Shown here one piece after another: positions 11,200 to 22,100 of a stretch of 64,000 nucleotides of DNA. The position numbers and the translations under genes are program-made. Location of the stretch: positions 1 through 64,000 of the forward strand of contig CANJPU010000027.1 of the NCBI GenBank assembly GCA_947476285.1, read 5' to 3'. The notes beneath the pieces were generated by a model. It was given only the letters and a program-made list of their open reading frames with translations. It was not told the DNA's origin and searched no databases. Position 1 is the first letter of the stretch, and the number at the start of each line of letters is the position of its first letter. The stretch comes from Comamonadaceae bacterium. Lineage in GTDB: Bacteria; Pseudomonadota; Gammaproteobacteria; Burkholderiales; Burkholderiaceae_C.

Positions 11200-11220
11200 G
11201 GTCTCGTCCTCAGTTCAGGC

Positions 11221-12843
11221 TCATTCCCACTCAATCGTCGCCGGCGGCTTGCTGCTCACGTCGTAAGTCACACGATTGATGCCGCGCACCTCATTGATGA
11301 TGCGGCTGGAAACCTTCTTGAGCAGTGCGTAGGGCAGCTCGGCCCAGTCAGCGGTCATGAAGTCGCTGGTTTGCACGGCGCGCAGGGCCACGACGTAGTC
11401 GTAAGTGCGCCCATCGCCCATGACGCCCACGCTCTTGACTGGCAGGAACACGGTAAACGCCTGGCTGGTGAGCTCATACCAGTTCTTGCCGGAGGCTGCA
11501 TCTTTGAAGCTGCGCAGCTCTTCGATGAAGATCGCATCGGCACGGCGCAACAGGTCGGCGTATTCTTTCTTCACTTCGCCCAGGATGCGCACGCCCAGGC
11601 CTGGGCCTGGGAAGGGATGGCGGTACACCATTTCTGGTGGCAGGCCCAGGGCCACGCCGAGTTCACGCACTTCGTCCTTGAACAGATCGCGCAAAGGCTC
11701 CAGCAGTTTCAGACCTAGCTGTTCGGGTAGACCACCCACGTTGTGGTGGCTCTTGATGGTGACGGCCTTCTTGCTCTTGGCACCGCCCGATTCGATCACG
11801 TCGGGGTAGATGGTGCCTTGGGCCAGCCACTTGGCGCCCTTGTGGGCGCCATCGAGTCCCGCCTTCAGGCGCGCTGCCTCAGCCTTGAACACTTCGACGA
11901 ACTCACGTCCGATGATCTTGCGCTTGGCCTCCGGATCGCTCACACCCGCGAGCTTGCCAAGAAATGCTTCGCTGGCATCGACACGTATCACCCGCGCATG
12001 CAGCTTGCCGGCGAACATGTCCATCACCATGTCGCCCTCATTGAGGCGCAGTAGGCCATGATCAACGAACACGCAGGTGAGCTGATCGCCGATGGCTCGG
12101 TGAATAAGCGCCGCAGCCACCGAAGAATCAACGCCGCCTGACAAGCCCAGGATGACTTCTTCGTCGCCCACCTGTTGGCGTATGGCCTGCACCGCCTCTG
12201 CCACGTGGTCACGCATGACCCAATCGGGCTGCACAGCGCAGATGCCAAGCACAAAGCGCTCAAGAATCGCCTTGCCCTGCTGAGTGTGGGTGACCTCGGG
12301 GTGAAACTGAACCGCATAGAAGCGCCGCGCCTCATCGGCCATGCCGGCAATGGGACAGCTTTCGGTGGACGCCAGCAGCTTGAAGCCGGGCGGCAGCTGC
12401 GTCACCTTGTCGCCATGGCTCATCCAGACATTGAGCATGCCGTGGCCTTCACTGGTGGTGAAGTCGGCAATATCGCGCAGCAGTTCGGTGTGCCCGCGCG
12501 CGCGCACCGAGGCAAAGCCGAACTCGCGCTTGTGCCCGCCCTCGACCTTGCCGCCCAGCTGATGCGCCATGGTCTGCATGCCGTAGCAGATACCCAGCAC
12601 CGGCACACCCAACTCGAATACCGCCTGCGGTGCCTTGTCGGTGGTGTCTTCGTAAACGCTGGCATGGCTGCCGGAGAGGATCACGCCGCGCAGTGCGCCA
12701 TCGGCCGCGAACTGGCGCACCCAGTCGTCGCTGACATCGCAGGGGTGGACCTCGCAGAACACATGGGCTTCGCGCACGCGCCGTGCGATGAGTTGAGTGA
12801 CTTGCGAGCCAAAATCGAGAATGAGGATTTTCTGGTGTTGCAT
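11221..12843 (-). CDS. guaA: GMP synthase (glutamine-hydrolysing)
   Basis: [34 protein letters not shown]...[13 protein letters not shown]...KPPATIEWE. Confidence 0.97.
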   Translation of the reverse strand: MQHQKILILDFGSQVTQLIARRVREAHVFCEVHPCDVSDDWVRQFAADGALRGVILSGSHASVYEDTTDKAPQAVFELGVPVLGICYGMQTMAHQLGGKVEGGHKREFGFASVRARGHTELLRDIADFTTSEGHGMLNVWMSHGDKVTQLPPGFKLLASTESCPIAGMADEARRFYAVQFHPEVTHTQQGKAILERFVLGICAVQPDWVMRDHVAEAVQAIRQQVGDEEVILGLSGGVDSSVAAALIHRAIGDQLTCVFVDHGLLRLNEGDMVMDMFAGKLHARVIRVDASEAFLGKLAGVSDPEAKRKIIGREFVEVFKAEAARLKAGLDGAHKGAKWLAQGTIYPDVIESGGAKSKKAVTIKSHHNVGGLPEQLGLKLLEPLRDLFKDEVRELGVALGLPPEMVYRHPFPGPGLGVRILGEVKKEYADLLRRADAIFIEELRSFKDAASGKNWYELTSQAFTVFLPVKSVGVMGDGRTYDYVVALRAVQTSDFMTADWAELPYALLKKVSSRIINEVRGINRVTYDVSSKPPATIEWE

Positions 12844-12885
12844 GTTGGCGTTCAGAGCTGAGACGGCAGGCCGCATCCGACAGGG

Positions 12886-14355
12886 TCAATCGGCTCGGTA
12901 GTTCGGCGCTTCTTTGGTGATCTGAACGTCATGCACATGGCTCTCGCGTATGCCCGCGGCAGTGATTTCGACAAACTCAGCTTTGCTGCGCAAATCTTCG
13001 ATGGTGGCACAGCCGCAATAGCCCATGCTGGCCCGCACGCCGCCGGCCATCTGGTACACGATGGAGACCAGTGAGCCCTTGTAAGGCACCCGCCCTTCAA
13101 TGCCTTCGGGCACCAGCTTGTCGGCATTGGGATTGCCTGTGGTGGCTTCCTGGAAATAGCGGTCGGCACTGCCTTGCTGCATGGCGCCGATGGATCCCAT
13201 GCCGCGGTAGCTCTTGTAGCTGCGTCCCTGGTACAACACGATCTCGCCCGGCGCCTCTTCGGTGCCGGCAAAGATGCCGCCCATCATCACGCAGTGCGCG
13301 CCGGCAGCGATGGCTTTGGAAATGTCGCCAGAGAAGCGGATGCCGCCATCGGCGATCAGCGGCACGCCAGTGCCCTGCAGCGCAGTGGCCACATTGTCGA
13401 TCGCGGTGATTTGCGGCACACCCACGCCCGCGACGATGCGGGTGGTGCATATGGAGCCGGGGCCGATGCCGACCTTCACCGCATCCGCCCCAGCCTCCAC
13501 CAGCGCTCTGGCTGCCGCGCCGGTGGCGATGTTGCCGCCAATCACATCCACCTGAGGATAGTTTTGCTTGACCCAGCGCACCCGCTCGATCACGCCTTTG
13601 CTGTGACCATGCGCGGTGTCCACCACGATCGCGTCCACCCCAGCTCTGACCAGCGCTTCGACGCGCTCCTCTGTGCCCTCGCCCACGCCTACAGCCGCAC
13701 CCACACGCAAACGCCCCGCTGCGTCGCGCGCCGCATAGGGGAAGCTGGTCTGTTTGGTGATGTCCTTGACGGTGATCAGGCCCTTGAGCTCAAAGGCATC
13801 GTTGATGACCAGCAGGCGCTCCAGCCTGTACTTGTTGAGCAGAGCCTTGGCTTCTTCCGGGGTGGTGCCTTCCTTGACGGTGATCAGCTTCTCGCGAGGC
13901 GTCATGATCTGGCTGACAGGAACCTCGTAGCGAGTCTCAAACCGCAGGTCGCGACCGGTGACAATGCCCACCACCTTGCCGCCATCGACCACCGGGAAGC
14001 CTGAGATGCCCAGTTGCTCCTGCATATCAATCACCTGCCGCACCGTGTGCGAGGGGGTGATGATGACTGGGTCTCGCAGCACGCCGGACTCATACCGCTT
14101 GACCCGCGAGACTTCAGCCGCCTGTTGCTTTGCGGTGAGGTTCTTGTGGACGATCCCCATGCCGCCTTCCTGGGCGATCGCTATGGCCAACCGTGCTTCG
14201 GTCACGGTGTCCATGGCAGCGGACACCAAGGGCAGGTTCAGCGTGATGTTGCGTGAAAGGCGGGTGGCAAGGGAAGTGTCCTTGGGGAGGACTTGGGAGA
14301 ACGCCGGCACCAGCAACACATCGTCGAAGGTGAGCGCTTTTCCTAAAAGGCGCAT
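12886..14355 (-). CDS. guaB: IMP dehydrogenase
   Basis: [26 protein letters not shown]...CBS region...[20 protein letters not shown]. Confidence 0.97.
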   Translation of the reverse strand: MRLLGKALTFDDVLLVPAFSQVLPKDTSLATRLSRNITLNLPLVSAAMDTVTEARLAIAIAQEGGMGIVHKNLTAKQQAAEVSRVKRYESGVLRDPVIITPSHTVRQVIDMQEQLGISGFPVVDGGKVVGIVTGRDLRFETRYEVPVSQIMTPREKLITVKEGTTPEEAKALLNKYRLERLLVINDAFELKGLITVKDITKQTSFPYAARDAAGRLRVGAAVGVGEGTEERVEALVRAGVDAIVVDTAHGHSKGVIERVRWVKQNYPQVDVIGGNIATGAAARALVEAGADAVKVGIGPGSICTTRIVAGVGVPQITAIDNVATALQGTGVPLIADGGIRFSGDISKAIAAGAHCVMMGGIFAGTEEAPGEIVLYQGRSYKSYRGMGSIGAMQQGSADRYFQEATTGNPNADKLVPEGIEGRVPYKGSLVSIVYQMAGGVRASMGYCGCATIEDLRSKAEFVEITAAGIRESHVHDVQITKEAPNYRAD

Positions 14356-14495
14356 GTCAAAGCTCCAAAAGACGGATTGTACCCGCGTCAATTCGCCGCT
14401 TACCCTGGCCACGAGCCAGCACAGGGCGTGGCTTCGTACCAACGAATTCTCTGGCAGCGCTTCCCGTTCACTGTGGTGACGCTACACTCCATTCG

Positions 14496-15014
14496 ATGAA
14501 GTTGCTACGCGTCGCCCTGACCGGCCTTGCATGCGCCCTGCCGGCCTTTTGCTTGGCTCAATGGCAATGGATGGACAAGAGTGGGCGTCAGGTGTTCAGC
14601 GATCAGGCCCCGCCAATGGACATTCCGGCGCGCAGCATCCTGCGTCAACCGGGCGTCAAGCCCCAGAGTGCGGCTGAGGCGCCCGACTCCGCCGCTTCCG
14701 CGCCGCCCCAGCCTGCCAGGGCTACGGCACCCGCCCCGCGCTTGAGCGGCAAAGAGAAAGACCTGGAAGACCGAAAGAAGCAGGTGGCCAGCGCCGAGGC
14801 CGACAAGAAAAAAGCTCAGGACGATGAGCGCGAGCGCATCCGCGCCGACAACTGCGATCGGGCCAAGCGATCCAAGATCGCACTTGACTCGGGCGTACGA
14901 ATCTCACGCATCAACGACAAAGGCGAACCCGAGATTCTCGACGACACCACTCGGGCAGCCGAAGCCAGGCGCACGAACGCCGTCATTGCCAGCGAATGCC
15001 AGGCCGGCAGCTGA
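14496..15014 (+). CDS. DUF4124-domain protein (secreted)
   Basis: Signal peptide MKLLRVALTGLACALPAFCLA then QWQWMDKSGRQVFSDQAPP. Confidence 0.8.
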   Translation: MKLLRVALTGLACALPAFCLAQWQWMDKSGRQVFSDQAPPMDIPARSILRQPGVKPQSAAEAPDSAASAPPQPARATAPAPRLSGKEKDLEDRKKQVASAEADKKKAQDDERERIRADNCDRAKRSKIALDSGVRISRINDKGEPEILDDTTRAAEARRTNAVIASECQAGS

Positions 15015-15032
15015 CAAGCCCGCCGTTTTCGT

Positions 15033-15365
15033 TCACCGCGACTTTCGTGTAAACAGACCTGCTGCGCGCACGCCCTGCTTTCTGAATCGTTCGCGTCGCG
15101 CGAGCTTGGGATCCACCACTAGCGGCCGGTAAACCTCAATGCGGTCGCCCTCTCGAAGCGGTTGATCCAGCCGGGTCTTGCGGCCCCAGATGCCTAGCGC
15201 GCAGTGGCGCAAATCGATATCAGGGAATTCGGCGCCCAGACCGCTGGCTTGCAAAGCCTGCAATACGGTAGTGCCGATTGGCACTGCCAAAGCCCACTCG
15301 CGCACCTCGCGCGGCGCCGGAGAATAAAGCACCAAGACCTGCACCAGAGCTTGGGCTTCAGGCAT
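15033..15365 (-). CDS. rnfH: RnfH-family ubiquitin-like protein
   Basis: VQVLVLYSPAPREVREWALAVPIGTTVLQALQASGL...GDRIEVYRPLVVDPKLARRERFRKQG. Confidence 0.85.
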   Translation of the reverse strand: MPEAQALVQVLVLYSPAPREVREWALAVPIGTTVLQALQASGLGAEFPDIDLRHCALGIWGRKTRLDQPLREGDRIEVYRPLVVDPKLARRERFRKQGVRAAGLFTRKSR

Positions 15366-15798
15366 AGATCTGCTCAGCCCGCTTCACAAAGGCATCGACC
15401 AGACTGGCCGCGATCTTGTCGAACACCGGGCCCACCAGGGTCCCCAGGGTGGTGCTGCTGAATCCGTAGTGCAGTTTCAGATCGACCTTGCAGGCGCGTT
15501 GCTGGCCATCGCCGATGGGGGCAAAAGTCCATTGACCGTCGAGCTTGGAAAATGGCCCTTCTGTGAGCTTCATGCGCACTTCACGGCCCGGCACATGTTC
15601 ATTGCGGGTGCGAAAGACCTGATGGATGCCACTAAAGGCAATGCCGATTTCGGCGTTCATGCCATGCGCATCCTGCGACAGCACGGCGGCACGGTCGCAC
15701 CAGGGTAGAAACTCGCTATACCGGGCCACATCTGTGACCAGAGCGTACATTTCCTCGGCGCTATACCAGATGAGGACGGATTTATGGACGGTTTTCAT
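15358..15798 (-). CDS. RatA/Coq10-like START-domain (SRPBCC) protein
   Basis: MKTVHKSVLIWYSAEEMYALVTDVARYSEFLPWCDRA; overlaps rnfH start. Confidence 0.85.
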   Translation of the reverse strand: MKTVHKSVLIWYSAEEMYALVTDVARYSEFLPWCDRAAVLSQDAHGMNAEIGIAFSGIHQVFRTRNEHVPGREVRMKLTEGPFSKLDGQWTFAPIGDGQQRACKVDLKLHYGFSSTTLGTLVGPVFDKIAASLVDAFVKRAEQIYA

Positions 15799-15874
15799 GG
15801 AGAATGCGGAGCCCGCTAGCGCGCAACACTGCACCTCTCATTGTAGTTAGGCCCGCCTCCCCCATTTGGAATCC

Positions 15875-16348
15875 ATGGCCAAGAAACCCGAAACCGCAAG
15901 CCGCATCGCCGACAACAAGAAGGCGGCGTACAACTACTTCTTCGAAGAAAGATTCGAGGCTGGCATGGTGCTGCAAGGCTGGGAAGTCAAAGCCCTGCGC
16001 GAAGGTAAAGTGCAGCTCACCGACGGCTATGTGGTGATCAAGAACGGAGAGCTGTACGTCATAGGCTGTCAGATCAACCCGCTCAAGACAGCATCCACCC
16101 ATGTCAACCCGGACGCGGTTCGCACCAAGAAGCTGCTGCTGCACAAGGACGAGATCCGTCGCCTGGTCGGCAAGATCGAGCAAAAAGGCTACACCCTGGT
16201 GCCACTCAATCTTCACTGGAAGGCTGGCAAGGTCAAATGCGAAATCGCCCTGGCCAAGGGCAAGGCCGAGCACGACAAGCGCGACACCATCAAAGACCGG
16301 GAAGGCAAGCGCGAGGTGGAGCGGGCGATGAAGAGCCGTAGTCGTTAA
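15875..16348 (+). CDS. smpB: SsrA-binding protein
   Basis: [48 protein letters not shown]...[27 protein letters not shown]. Confidence 0.97.
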   Translation: MAKKPETASRIADNKKAAYNYFFEERFEAGMVLQGWEVKALREGKVQLTDGYVVIKNGELYVIGCQINPLKTASTHVNPDAVRTKKLLLHKDEIRRLVGKIEQKGYTLVPLNLHWKAGKVKCEIALAKGKAEHDKRDTIKDREGKREVERAMKSRSR

Positions 16349-16467
16349 CGCACGGTCTGAAGAAAACCGTTAGCATCGAGCAATGCCGCGCTCACCGGAG
16401 TTCAACTCGGCCGCGGCAGCAGGAACGCCGCACGCAAGCGGCTGCAATACCACCACCAGGAGTCCCC

Positions 16468-16833
16468 ATGAGAATCCTCGCGCCCATCCTCCTTGCCGCC
16501 TATTGCACCGTATGCTTGGCGGCCGACCCACCGGCCAATGCAACCGCAGGGATACTTACCGGCCCCAACGGCATGACGCTCTACACCTTTACCAACGACC
16601 CCGTCGGTAGCGGCAAGTCGGTATGCAATGGGCCTTGCGCTGCCTTGTGGCCTCCGCTAGCGGCATCCGCGAGCGACAAGGGTAGCGGCGAGTACAGCGT
16701 CATCGCACGCGACGACGGCTCTCGGCAATGGGCATACAAGGGCAAGCCCCTGTATTTTTGGGTCAGGGACGTGAAGTCTGGAGACAAGACGGGTGATGGG
16801 GTCAACAACGTTTGGCACTTAGCTCGCCCCTGA
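16468..16833 (+). CDS. COG4315-like secreted repeat protein
   Basis: Signal peptide and GPNGMTLYTFTNDPVGSGKSVCNGPCAALWPPL / GKPLYFWVRD motif. Confidence 0.75.
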   Translation: MRILAPILLAAYCTVCLAADPPANATAGILTGPNGMTLYTFTNDPVGSGKSVCNGPCAALWPPLAASASDKGSGEYSVIARDDGSRQWAYKGKPLYFWVRDVKSGDKTGDGVNNVWHLARP

Positions 16834-16882
16834 CCTTGGACGGGCCTCACCAGCGTAACCAGCTTATTGGCCAGTCAGAGAA

Positions 16883-17968
16883 TCAGTTGAGATGTCGCAG
16901 CGGATGCGCATGAGCCGGCCAAGGGCTATCGAAAAAAGCACGCCACATGTCGGCTGTGACGTCCTCGATGCGCGCTGGGTTCCAGCGCGGTGAGTGGTCC
17001 TTGTCCACCGCCAGGGCGCGAACGCCTTCGACGGTTTCACTCGCGGCGCCAGGGCGAAGATGAAAGCTGTTGCGCACCATATCGCGTTCCATGCGCAGGT
17101 CATCGGCCAGGCCCAGACTGCGCCCGCGGCGTACCTGCTCCAGCACCACATGCAGCATCAGCGGCGAGCGTTGCCGCAGGGTCCCTGCGGTGTCCGTCGC
17201 CCATTTTGAATCGTCGGCCTCAAGCGCATCGATGATCTCTTTCACGCTCGCAAGGCCAAAGAAGTGGTCGATCTGCTGGCGATGCGCAACGAGCGCGCCT
17301 GACTGACCGGCGGTATCCGACCGTTGTGCGTGTTCCAGAGCCACAAGCCCGGTGCGCGCCACTTCACCCCACAGATCATTCAATGAGCCCGAATCCACCA
17401 TCACGTCAGCCAGACCAAGCTGCAGCGCATCCACGCCACCGAGCATGTGGCCGGTGAGCGCCAGGTATTCGCCGGTTCGACCAGGACAGCGTGAGAGAAA
17501 ATAGCCGCCACCGACATCGGGGAAGAGTCCGATGTTGGTCTCGGGCATGGCCATCTTCGTGCGCTCTGTCACGATGCGGTGCTTGGCACCCTGCCGCGTA
17601 TGCCCGGAGATGCCCATGCCGCCACCCATCACGATGCCGTCGAGGAACGCGATATAGGGCTTGGGATAGCAATGAATCAGGTGGTTGAGGCTATATTCCT
17701 CGGTGAAGAAGTCTTCCAGGCGGGGGTCACCGGACAGCCCTGCCTGATGAAAGAAGCGGATGTCGCCGCCGGCGCAAAAGGCGCCGAACGGGCCCTCCTT
17801 GCCATGACCGCGTATCGCAATCGCGTGCACAGTGTCCAGATCGCGCCAGCCCAGCAAAGCGGCAGTGAGTTCGCGAATCATGGGCAGGCTCAAAGCATTG
17901 AGCGCCTTGGGCCTGTTGAGCGTGATCATGCCCACGCCATTGCACACTTCAATCTGAATGTCGCTCAT
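16883..17968 (-). CDS. Enoyl-CoA hydratase/isomerase family (3-hydroxyisobutyryl-CoA hydrolase-like)
   Basis: MSDIQIEVCNGVGMITLNRPKALNALSLPMIREL...GIVMGGGMGISGHTRQ...ETNIGLFPDVGGGYFLSR. Confidence 0.88.
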   Translation of the reverse strand: MSDIQIEVCNGVGMITLNRPKALNALSLPMIRELTAALLGWRDLDTVHAIAIRGHGKEGPFGAFCAGGDIRFFHQAGLSGDPRLEDFFTEEYSLNHLIHCYPKPYIAFLDGIVMGGGMGISGHTRQGAKHRIVTERTKMAMPETNIGLFPDVGGGYFLSRCPGRTGEYLALTGHMLGGVDALQLGLADVMVDSGSLNDLWGEVARTGLVALEHAQRSDTAGQSGALVAHRQQIDHFFGLASVKEIIDALEADDSKWATDTAGTLRQRSPLMLHVVLEQVRRGRSLGLADDLRMERDMVRNSFHLRPGAASETVEGVRALAVDKDHSPRWNPARIEDVTADMWRAFFDSPWPAHAHPLRHLN

Positions 17969-18837
17969 GTTCTCAAACGCCAAGATATGAACTCGTTGAC
18001 CAAAAGGGCTCCCAGCACCAGTGCACCGCCCGCCAGCACGGTGAAGCTGGGCACCTCCCCTGCCCCCAGCCATGCCAGCGCAATTCCGAAAATCACCTCC
18101 AGCGTGGCCAGCAACGCGATCTCCGGGGCTTTGAGTACGCGGGCGCAAACCACCGAGAGGGTACACGGAATCGCAAGCTGAACCAAGCCGAGCAACGCGA
18201 GCAGGGACACGTCGTGTGCCGATGCCTGCAAGGGCACCGCGAGCGGAAGTGTCAGAGCAACGGAAAGGATGGCTCCCACCAACACTGCAGGCACCAGATC
18301 GATCTGGGCCCCGCGGGACTGCGAGCGCTGCGCGACGGTCCAGTTCACCGCGCTGGCCACGGGCACACACAAGGCCACCAGTGTTCCAGTCAGTTGATCT
18401 CCCGTGACCTGGTCGGCGTACATGAACCCGATGCCCACTCCTGCAATGAGGATCGCGATCCAGGTGCGCAAAGGGATTCGATGCCCGATGAAAATGCGAG
18501 CCATCATCGCGGTCAGAAAAGGACCGACCGACATGGTCACCAACACATTGGCCACTGTCGTCAGCGTCAATGCCACCATGAAGGCAGTGAACATGACGCA
18601 CCAGCACAGACCGGAAATCCACAGCATCAGGCCGCCTGAGCGCACCTGGCCCAGCACCTGCCGGCCCTGCCACACAGGGAGAATGACCAGGAGCGATAGT
18701 GCCGTGAATAGGCTGCGCCAGAAAGTCAGCTCAAAGCTGCGCGCATGCTCCAACTGCCGGGTCACCACGCCGGCGATCGACCACATCAGTGTGACGGCCA
18801 CCATCAAAAGGACGGCCCGGGAGCGGGTGAGCTTCAC
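17965..18837 (-). CDS. DMT-superfamily (EamA) transporter
   Basis: Ten hydrophobic segments; [30 protein letters not shown]. Confidence 0.85.
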   Translation of the reverse strand: MKLTRSRAVLLMVAVTLMWSIAGVVTRQLEHARSFELTFWRSLFTALSLLVILPVWQGRQVLGQVRSGGLMLWISGLCWCVMFTAFMVALTLTTVANVLVTMSVGPFLTAMMARIFIGHRIPLRTWIAILIAGVGIGFMYADQVTGDQLTGTLVALCVPVASAVNWTVAQRSQSRGAQIDLVPAVLVGAILSVALTLPLAVPLQASAHDVSLLALLGLVQLAIPCTLSVVCARVLKAPEIALLATLEVIFGIALAWLGAGEVPSFTVLAGGALVLGALLVNEFISWRLRT

Positions 18838-20666
18838 ACCGTTTCGCGCGACGCGCGCTTGCGCTCGTGTTCCTTCAGGTGGCGCTTGCGCAGGCGAATG
18901 CTCTTTGGGGTGATCTCGACCAGTTCGTCGTCCTCGATGAACTCGACCGCATACTCCAGAGTCAACTGAATCGGCGGCGTGATCTTGATCGCGTCTTCCT
19001 TGCCGGAGACGCGGAAGTTGGTGAGCTGCTTCATGCGCACGGCGTTGACGACCAGATCGTTGTCGCGGCTGTGGATGCCGACGATCATGCCTTCATAGAC
19101 CGGATCACCGGCCTTGACGAACATGCGGCCGCGGTCATCGAGCTTGCCCAAAGCGTAGGTCACAATTTCGCCGTCGTCCATGCTGATCAGCACGCCGTTC
19201 TTGCGGTTGGCGATATCGCCCTTGAAGGCTTCGTATCCGTCAAAAATATTGCTGGCCAGGCCAGTGCCCCTGGTCAGGTTCAAGAATTCGTTCTGGAAGC
19301 CGATCAAGCCCCGCGCGGGAATTCGGTACTCAAGGCGCACACGTCCACGGCTATCGGGCTCCATGTTCACCAGTTCGCCCTTGCGCTCACCCAGAGCCTG
19401 CATCACTCCGCCCTGGTGGCCTTCTTCGATATCCACGGTGAGCAGCTCGATGGGTTCGTGCTTGTCGCCGTTGACTTCCTTGAACACCACGCGCGGTTTG
19501 GAGACGGCCAACTCGTAGCCCTCGCGACGCATGTTCTCCAGCAAAATTGTCAGGTGAAGCTCGCCGCGGCCCGACACTTCATAGATGCCATCCTCGTCGG
19601 TGTCGCGCACACGCAGCGCCACATTGGCCTGCAATTCTCGGTCAAGCCTGTCGCGCAATTGGCGGCCGGTGACGAACTTGCCCTCGCGCCCAGCCAGTGG
19701 AGAATTGTTGACGCAGAAGTTCATCGTCAGTGTGGGCTCATCGATCTCCAGCATGGGTAGCGGAATCGGGTTCGCAGGGTCGGTGATGGTCACGCCGATG
19801 CCCACTTGCTCGATGCCGCTGATCAGCACGATGTCGCCAGGGCCAGCTTCCTGCGCGGGAATGCGCTCAAGGCCGTCGAACTTGAGAATCTGCTGCACCT
19901 TGGCAAGCGCTGGCGCGCCCTCGACACCTTCGTACACAGCCACCTGTTGATTCACTCTGATGGTGCCCTGGTTGATCCGGCCTACGCCAATGCGGCCCAC
20001 ATAGGTGGAATAGTCAAGCGAGGAAATCTGCAATTGAAGCGCGGCGTCGGCTTCGCCCTCGTGCGCCGGCACGTGGGTGAGGATGGTGTCGAACAGCGGC
20101 GCGAGGTCCTTGCCCCACTGCTCGCCTGCGGCGCCCTCTTCCATGGAAGCCCAGCCGTTCAAACCTGAGGCATACACCACCGGAAAATCAAGTTGGTCTT
20201 CGGTGGCACCGAGCTTGTCGAACAGGTCGAATGCCGCGTTGATCACGTAATCGGGCCGCGAACCAGGACGGTCTACCTTGTTGACCACAACGATCGGCTT
20301 CAAGCCCAGGGCAAGGGCTTTCTTGGTGACAAAGCGGGTTTGCGGCATGGGGCCTTCAACCGCATCGATCAGCAGCACGACGCCATCGACCATGGACAAT
20401 GCGCGCTCGACCTCGCCGCCGAAGTCGGCATGGCCTGGAGTGTCAACGATGTTGATATGCGTGCCGTGCCAGCTCACCGCGCAGTTCTTGGCCAGGATGG
20501 TGATGCCGCGCTCTCTTTCAAGATCATTGCTGTCCATCACACGCTCAGTGACTTTTTCGTTGGCGCGGAATGTGCCAGACTGACGCAGCAGCATGTCGAC
20601 CAGCGTGGTCTTGCCGTGGTCCACGTGGGCGATGATGGCGATGTTGCGAATTTGCTTGTTGCTCAT
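18834..20666 (-). CDS. typA: Ribosome-associated GTPase TypA/BipA
   Basis: [29 protein letters not shown]...[21 protein letters not shown]. Confidence 0.96.
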   Translation of the reverse strand: MSNKQIRNIAIIAHVDHGKTTLVDMLLRQSGTFRANEKVTERVMDSNDLERERGITILAKNCAVSWHGTHINIVDTPGHADFGGEVERALSMVDGVVLLIDAVEGPMPQTRFVTKKALALGLKPIVVVNKVDRPGSRPDYVINAAFDLFDKLGATEDQLDFPVVYASGLNGWASMEEGAAGEQWGKDLAPLFDTILTHVPAHEGEADAALQLQISSLDYSTYVGRIGVGRINQGTIRVNQQVAVYEGVEGAPALAKVQQILKFDGLERIPAQEAGPGDIVLISGIEQVGIGVTITDPANPIPLPMLEIDEPTLTMNFCVNNSPLAGREGKFVTGRQLRDRLDRELQANVALRVRDTDEDGIYEVSGRGELHLTILLENMRREGYELAVSKPRVVFKEVNGDKHEPIELLTVDIEEGHQGGVMQALGERKGELVNMEPDSRGRVRLEYRIPARGLIGFQNEFLNLTRGTGLASNIFDGYEAFKGDIANRKNGVLISMDDGEIVTYALGKLDDRGRMFVKAGDPVYEGMIVGIHSRDNDLVVNAVRMKQLTNFRVSGKEDAIKITPPIQLTLEYAVEFIEDDELVEITPKSIRLRKRHLKEHERKRASRETV

Positions 20667-21610
20667 AGTTTGCTTTCCAGAATCTGTGAAATCTCGGGCG
20701 GGCTCAAAAGCCGGCTGGGGATCAATTCGCCGCCCTTGATGTGGGCGGTGCCCAGCAGTGAGACGGGCTGGTCACCGTAAACGGCGACACGTTCGTTGTC
20801 GCTCCAGTCGCCCCGGCGGCGCAGACCGCTGAGGAAGCGACCGGCATTGTCCGAATCCAGCGTGACCCGCGTGTGTTCGGGCAGAAGCGAATCCACCGGC
20901 AGGAGGCGGGCCAGGCGCTGGTCCTCGCTCATGGCTTCCAACGCCAGCAGCGTGACGCAGCCGGACAGATCGAAATGCCCGGTAGCCACGCGGCGCAGCG
21001 CGATGAGGTGGCCACCGCATCCCAGGGCCTGGCCGATTTCTTCGCCCAGGGTGCGTATGTAGGTACCCTTGCTGACCTTGGCGACCAGTTTGATGCAATT
21101 GTGAGCATCTTCGAAGGCTGTGAGCGAGAGCGCGTGCACGACGACATCGCGCGCCTCCCGATCGACAAGCTCCCCTGCGCGCGCATATTCGTAGAGGGCT
21201 TTGCCATCCTTCTTCAGCGCACTGTGCATGGGTGGCACTTGACGAATGGGGCCGGTGAACTGCCGCACCACCTCGGCTAGTCGCGCTGGCGAGATCTCAG
21301 GCACCGCGCGTTCTTCAAGAATTTCGCCCTCGGCGTCGCCTGTGGAAGTCTTGATGCCCAGACGCACCGTCGCTTCGTATGTTTTGTCGGCATCAAGCTG
21401 GAGCTGGCTGAACTTGGTGGCAGCGCCAAAGCACAGCGGCAGCACGCCAGTCGCAAGGGGATCGAGCGTGCCAGTGTGGCCTGCCTTTTCGGCGCGCATC
21501 AGCCACTTGCATTTCTGCAAAGCGTCGTTACTGGACTGACCCAGCGGTTTATCAAGCAGCAACACCCCATGCACAGGGCGCCGCTGCACCCTTGTGCGTG
21601 GCGCGTTCAT
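20663..21610 (-). CDS. truB: tRNA pseudouridine(55) synthase
   Basis: VHGVLLLDKPLGQSSNDALQK...KAGHTGTLDPLATGVLPLCFG. Confidence 0.95.
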   Translation of the reverse strand: MNAPRTRVQRRPVHGVLLLDKPLGQSSNDALQKCKWLMRAEKAGHTGTLDPLATGVLPLCFGAATKFSQLQLDADKTYEATVRLGIKTSTGDAEGEILEERAVPEISPARLAEVVRQFTGPIRQVPPMHSALKKDGKALYEYARAGELVDREARDVVVHALSLTAFEDAHNCIKLVAKVSKGTYIRTLGEEIGQALGCGGHLIALRRVATGHFDLSGCVTLLALEAMSEDQRLARLLPVDSLLPEHTRVTLDSDNAGRFLSGLRRRGDWSDNERVAVYGDQPVSLLGTAHIKGGELIPSRLLSPPEISQILESKL

Positions 21611-21612
21611 GC

Positions 21613-21984
21613 TCAGTCGTCTTTCGCGCGCGAGGAAACTGCCCGCGCGATCAGCGCGTTCATGTCGGCCGCCCGCTCGGTGGTGCGGTCGAACAGGAAG
21701 TGCAGCGTAGGCACGGTGTGGATATGCAAACGCTTGACAAGCCCATTGCGCAGGAAGCCGGCCGCCTGGTTCAGGGCTACTTCGCACTCTGCGGGGTCGC
21801 CCACCAGCACGCTGAAGAATATCTTGGCGTGAGCGTAGTCAGGCGTCACCTCGACGGCTTGAATGGTGACCATGCCCACGCGAGGGTCCTTCAACTCGCG
21901 CGCGATCAAGTCCGTCAGATCGCGCTGGATCTGATCGGCCACCTTGAAGGCGCGGTTAGGAGTAGCTGACTTTCTTGCAGGCAT
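21613..21984 (-). CDS. rbfA: Ribosome-binding factor A
   Basis: [49 protein letters not shown]. Confidence 0.93.
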   Translation of the reverse strand: MPARKSATPNRAFKVADQIQRDLTDLIARELKDPRVGMVTIQAVEVTPDYAHAKIFFSVLVGDPAECEVALNQAAGFLRNGLVKRLHIHTVPTLHFLFDRTTERAADMNALIARAVSSRAKDD

Positions 21985-22100
21985 ACAAACAATGTTCGCA
22001 ATGTCACGAGATCGGGATGCCAACTAGCCGGGCCGCCGCAGGCAGTACAAGTGTTGCACTGCCGGGCGACCCAAGGACGACGGGGCCCGATATCGTGGCG

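Noticed and set aside
15033-15798. rnfH/RatA-like pair as a toxin-antitoxin system
   Set aside because: Called RatA/RatB historically, but these are conserved housekeeping-type Coq10-like and RnfH proteins next to smpB; no basis here to claim TA function.
18867-19760. 297-aa plus-strand ORF antisense to typA
   Set aside because: Antisense artefact; typA is unambiguous.
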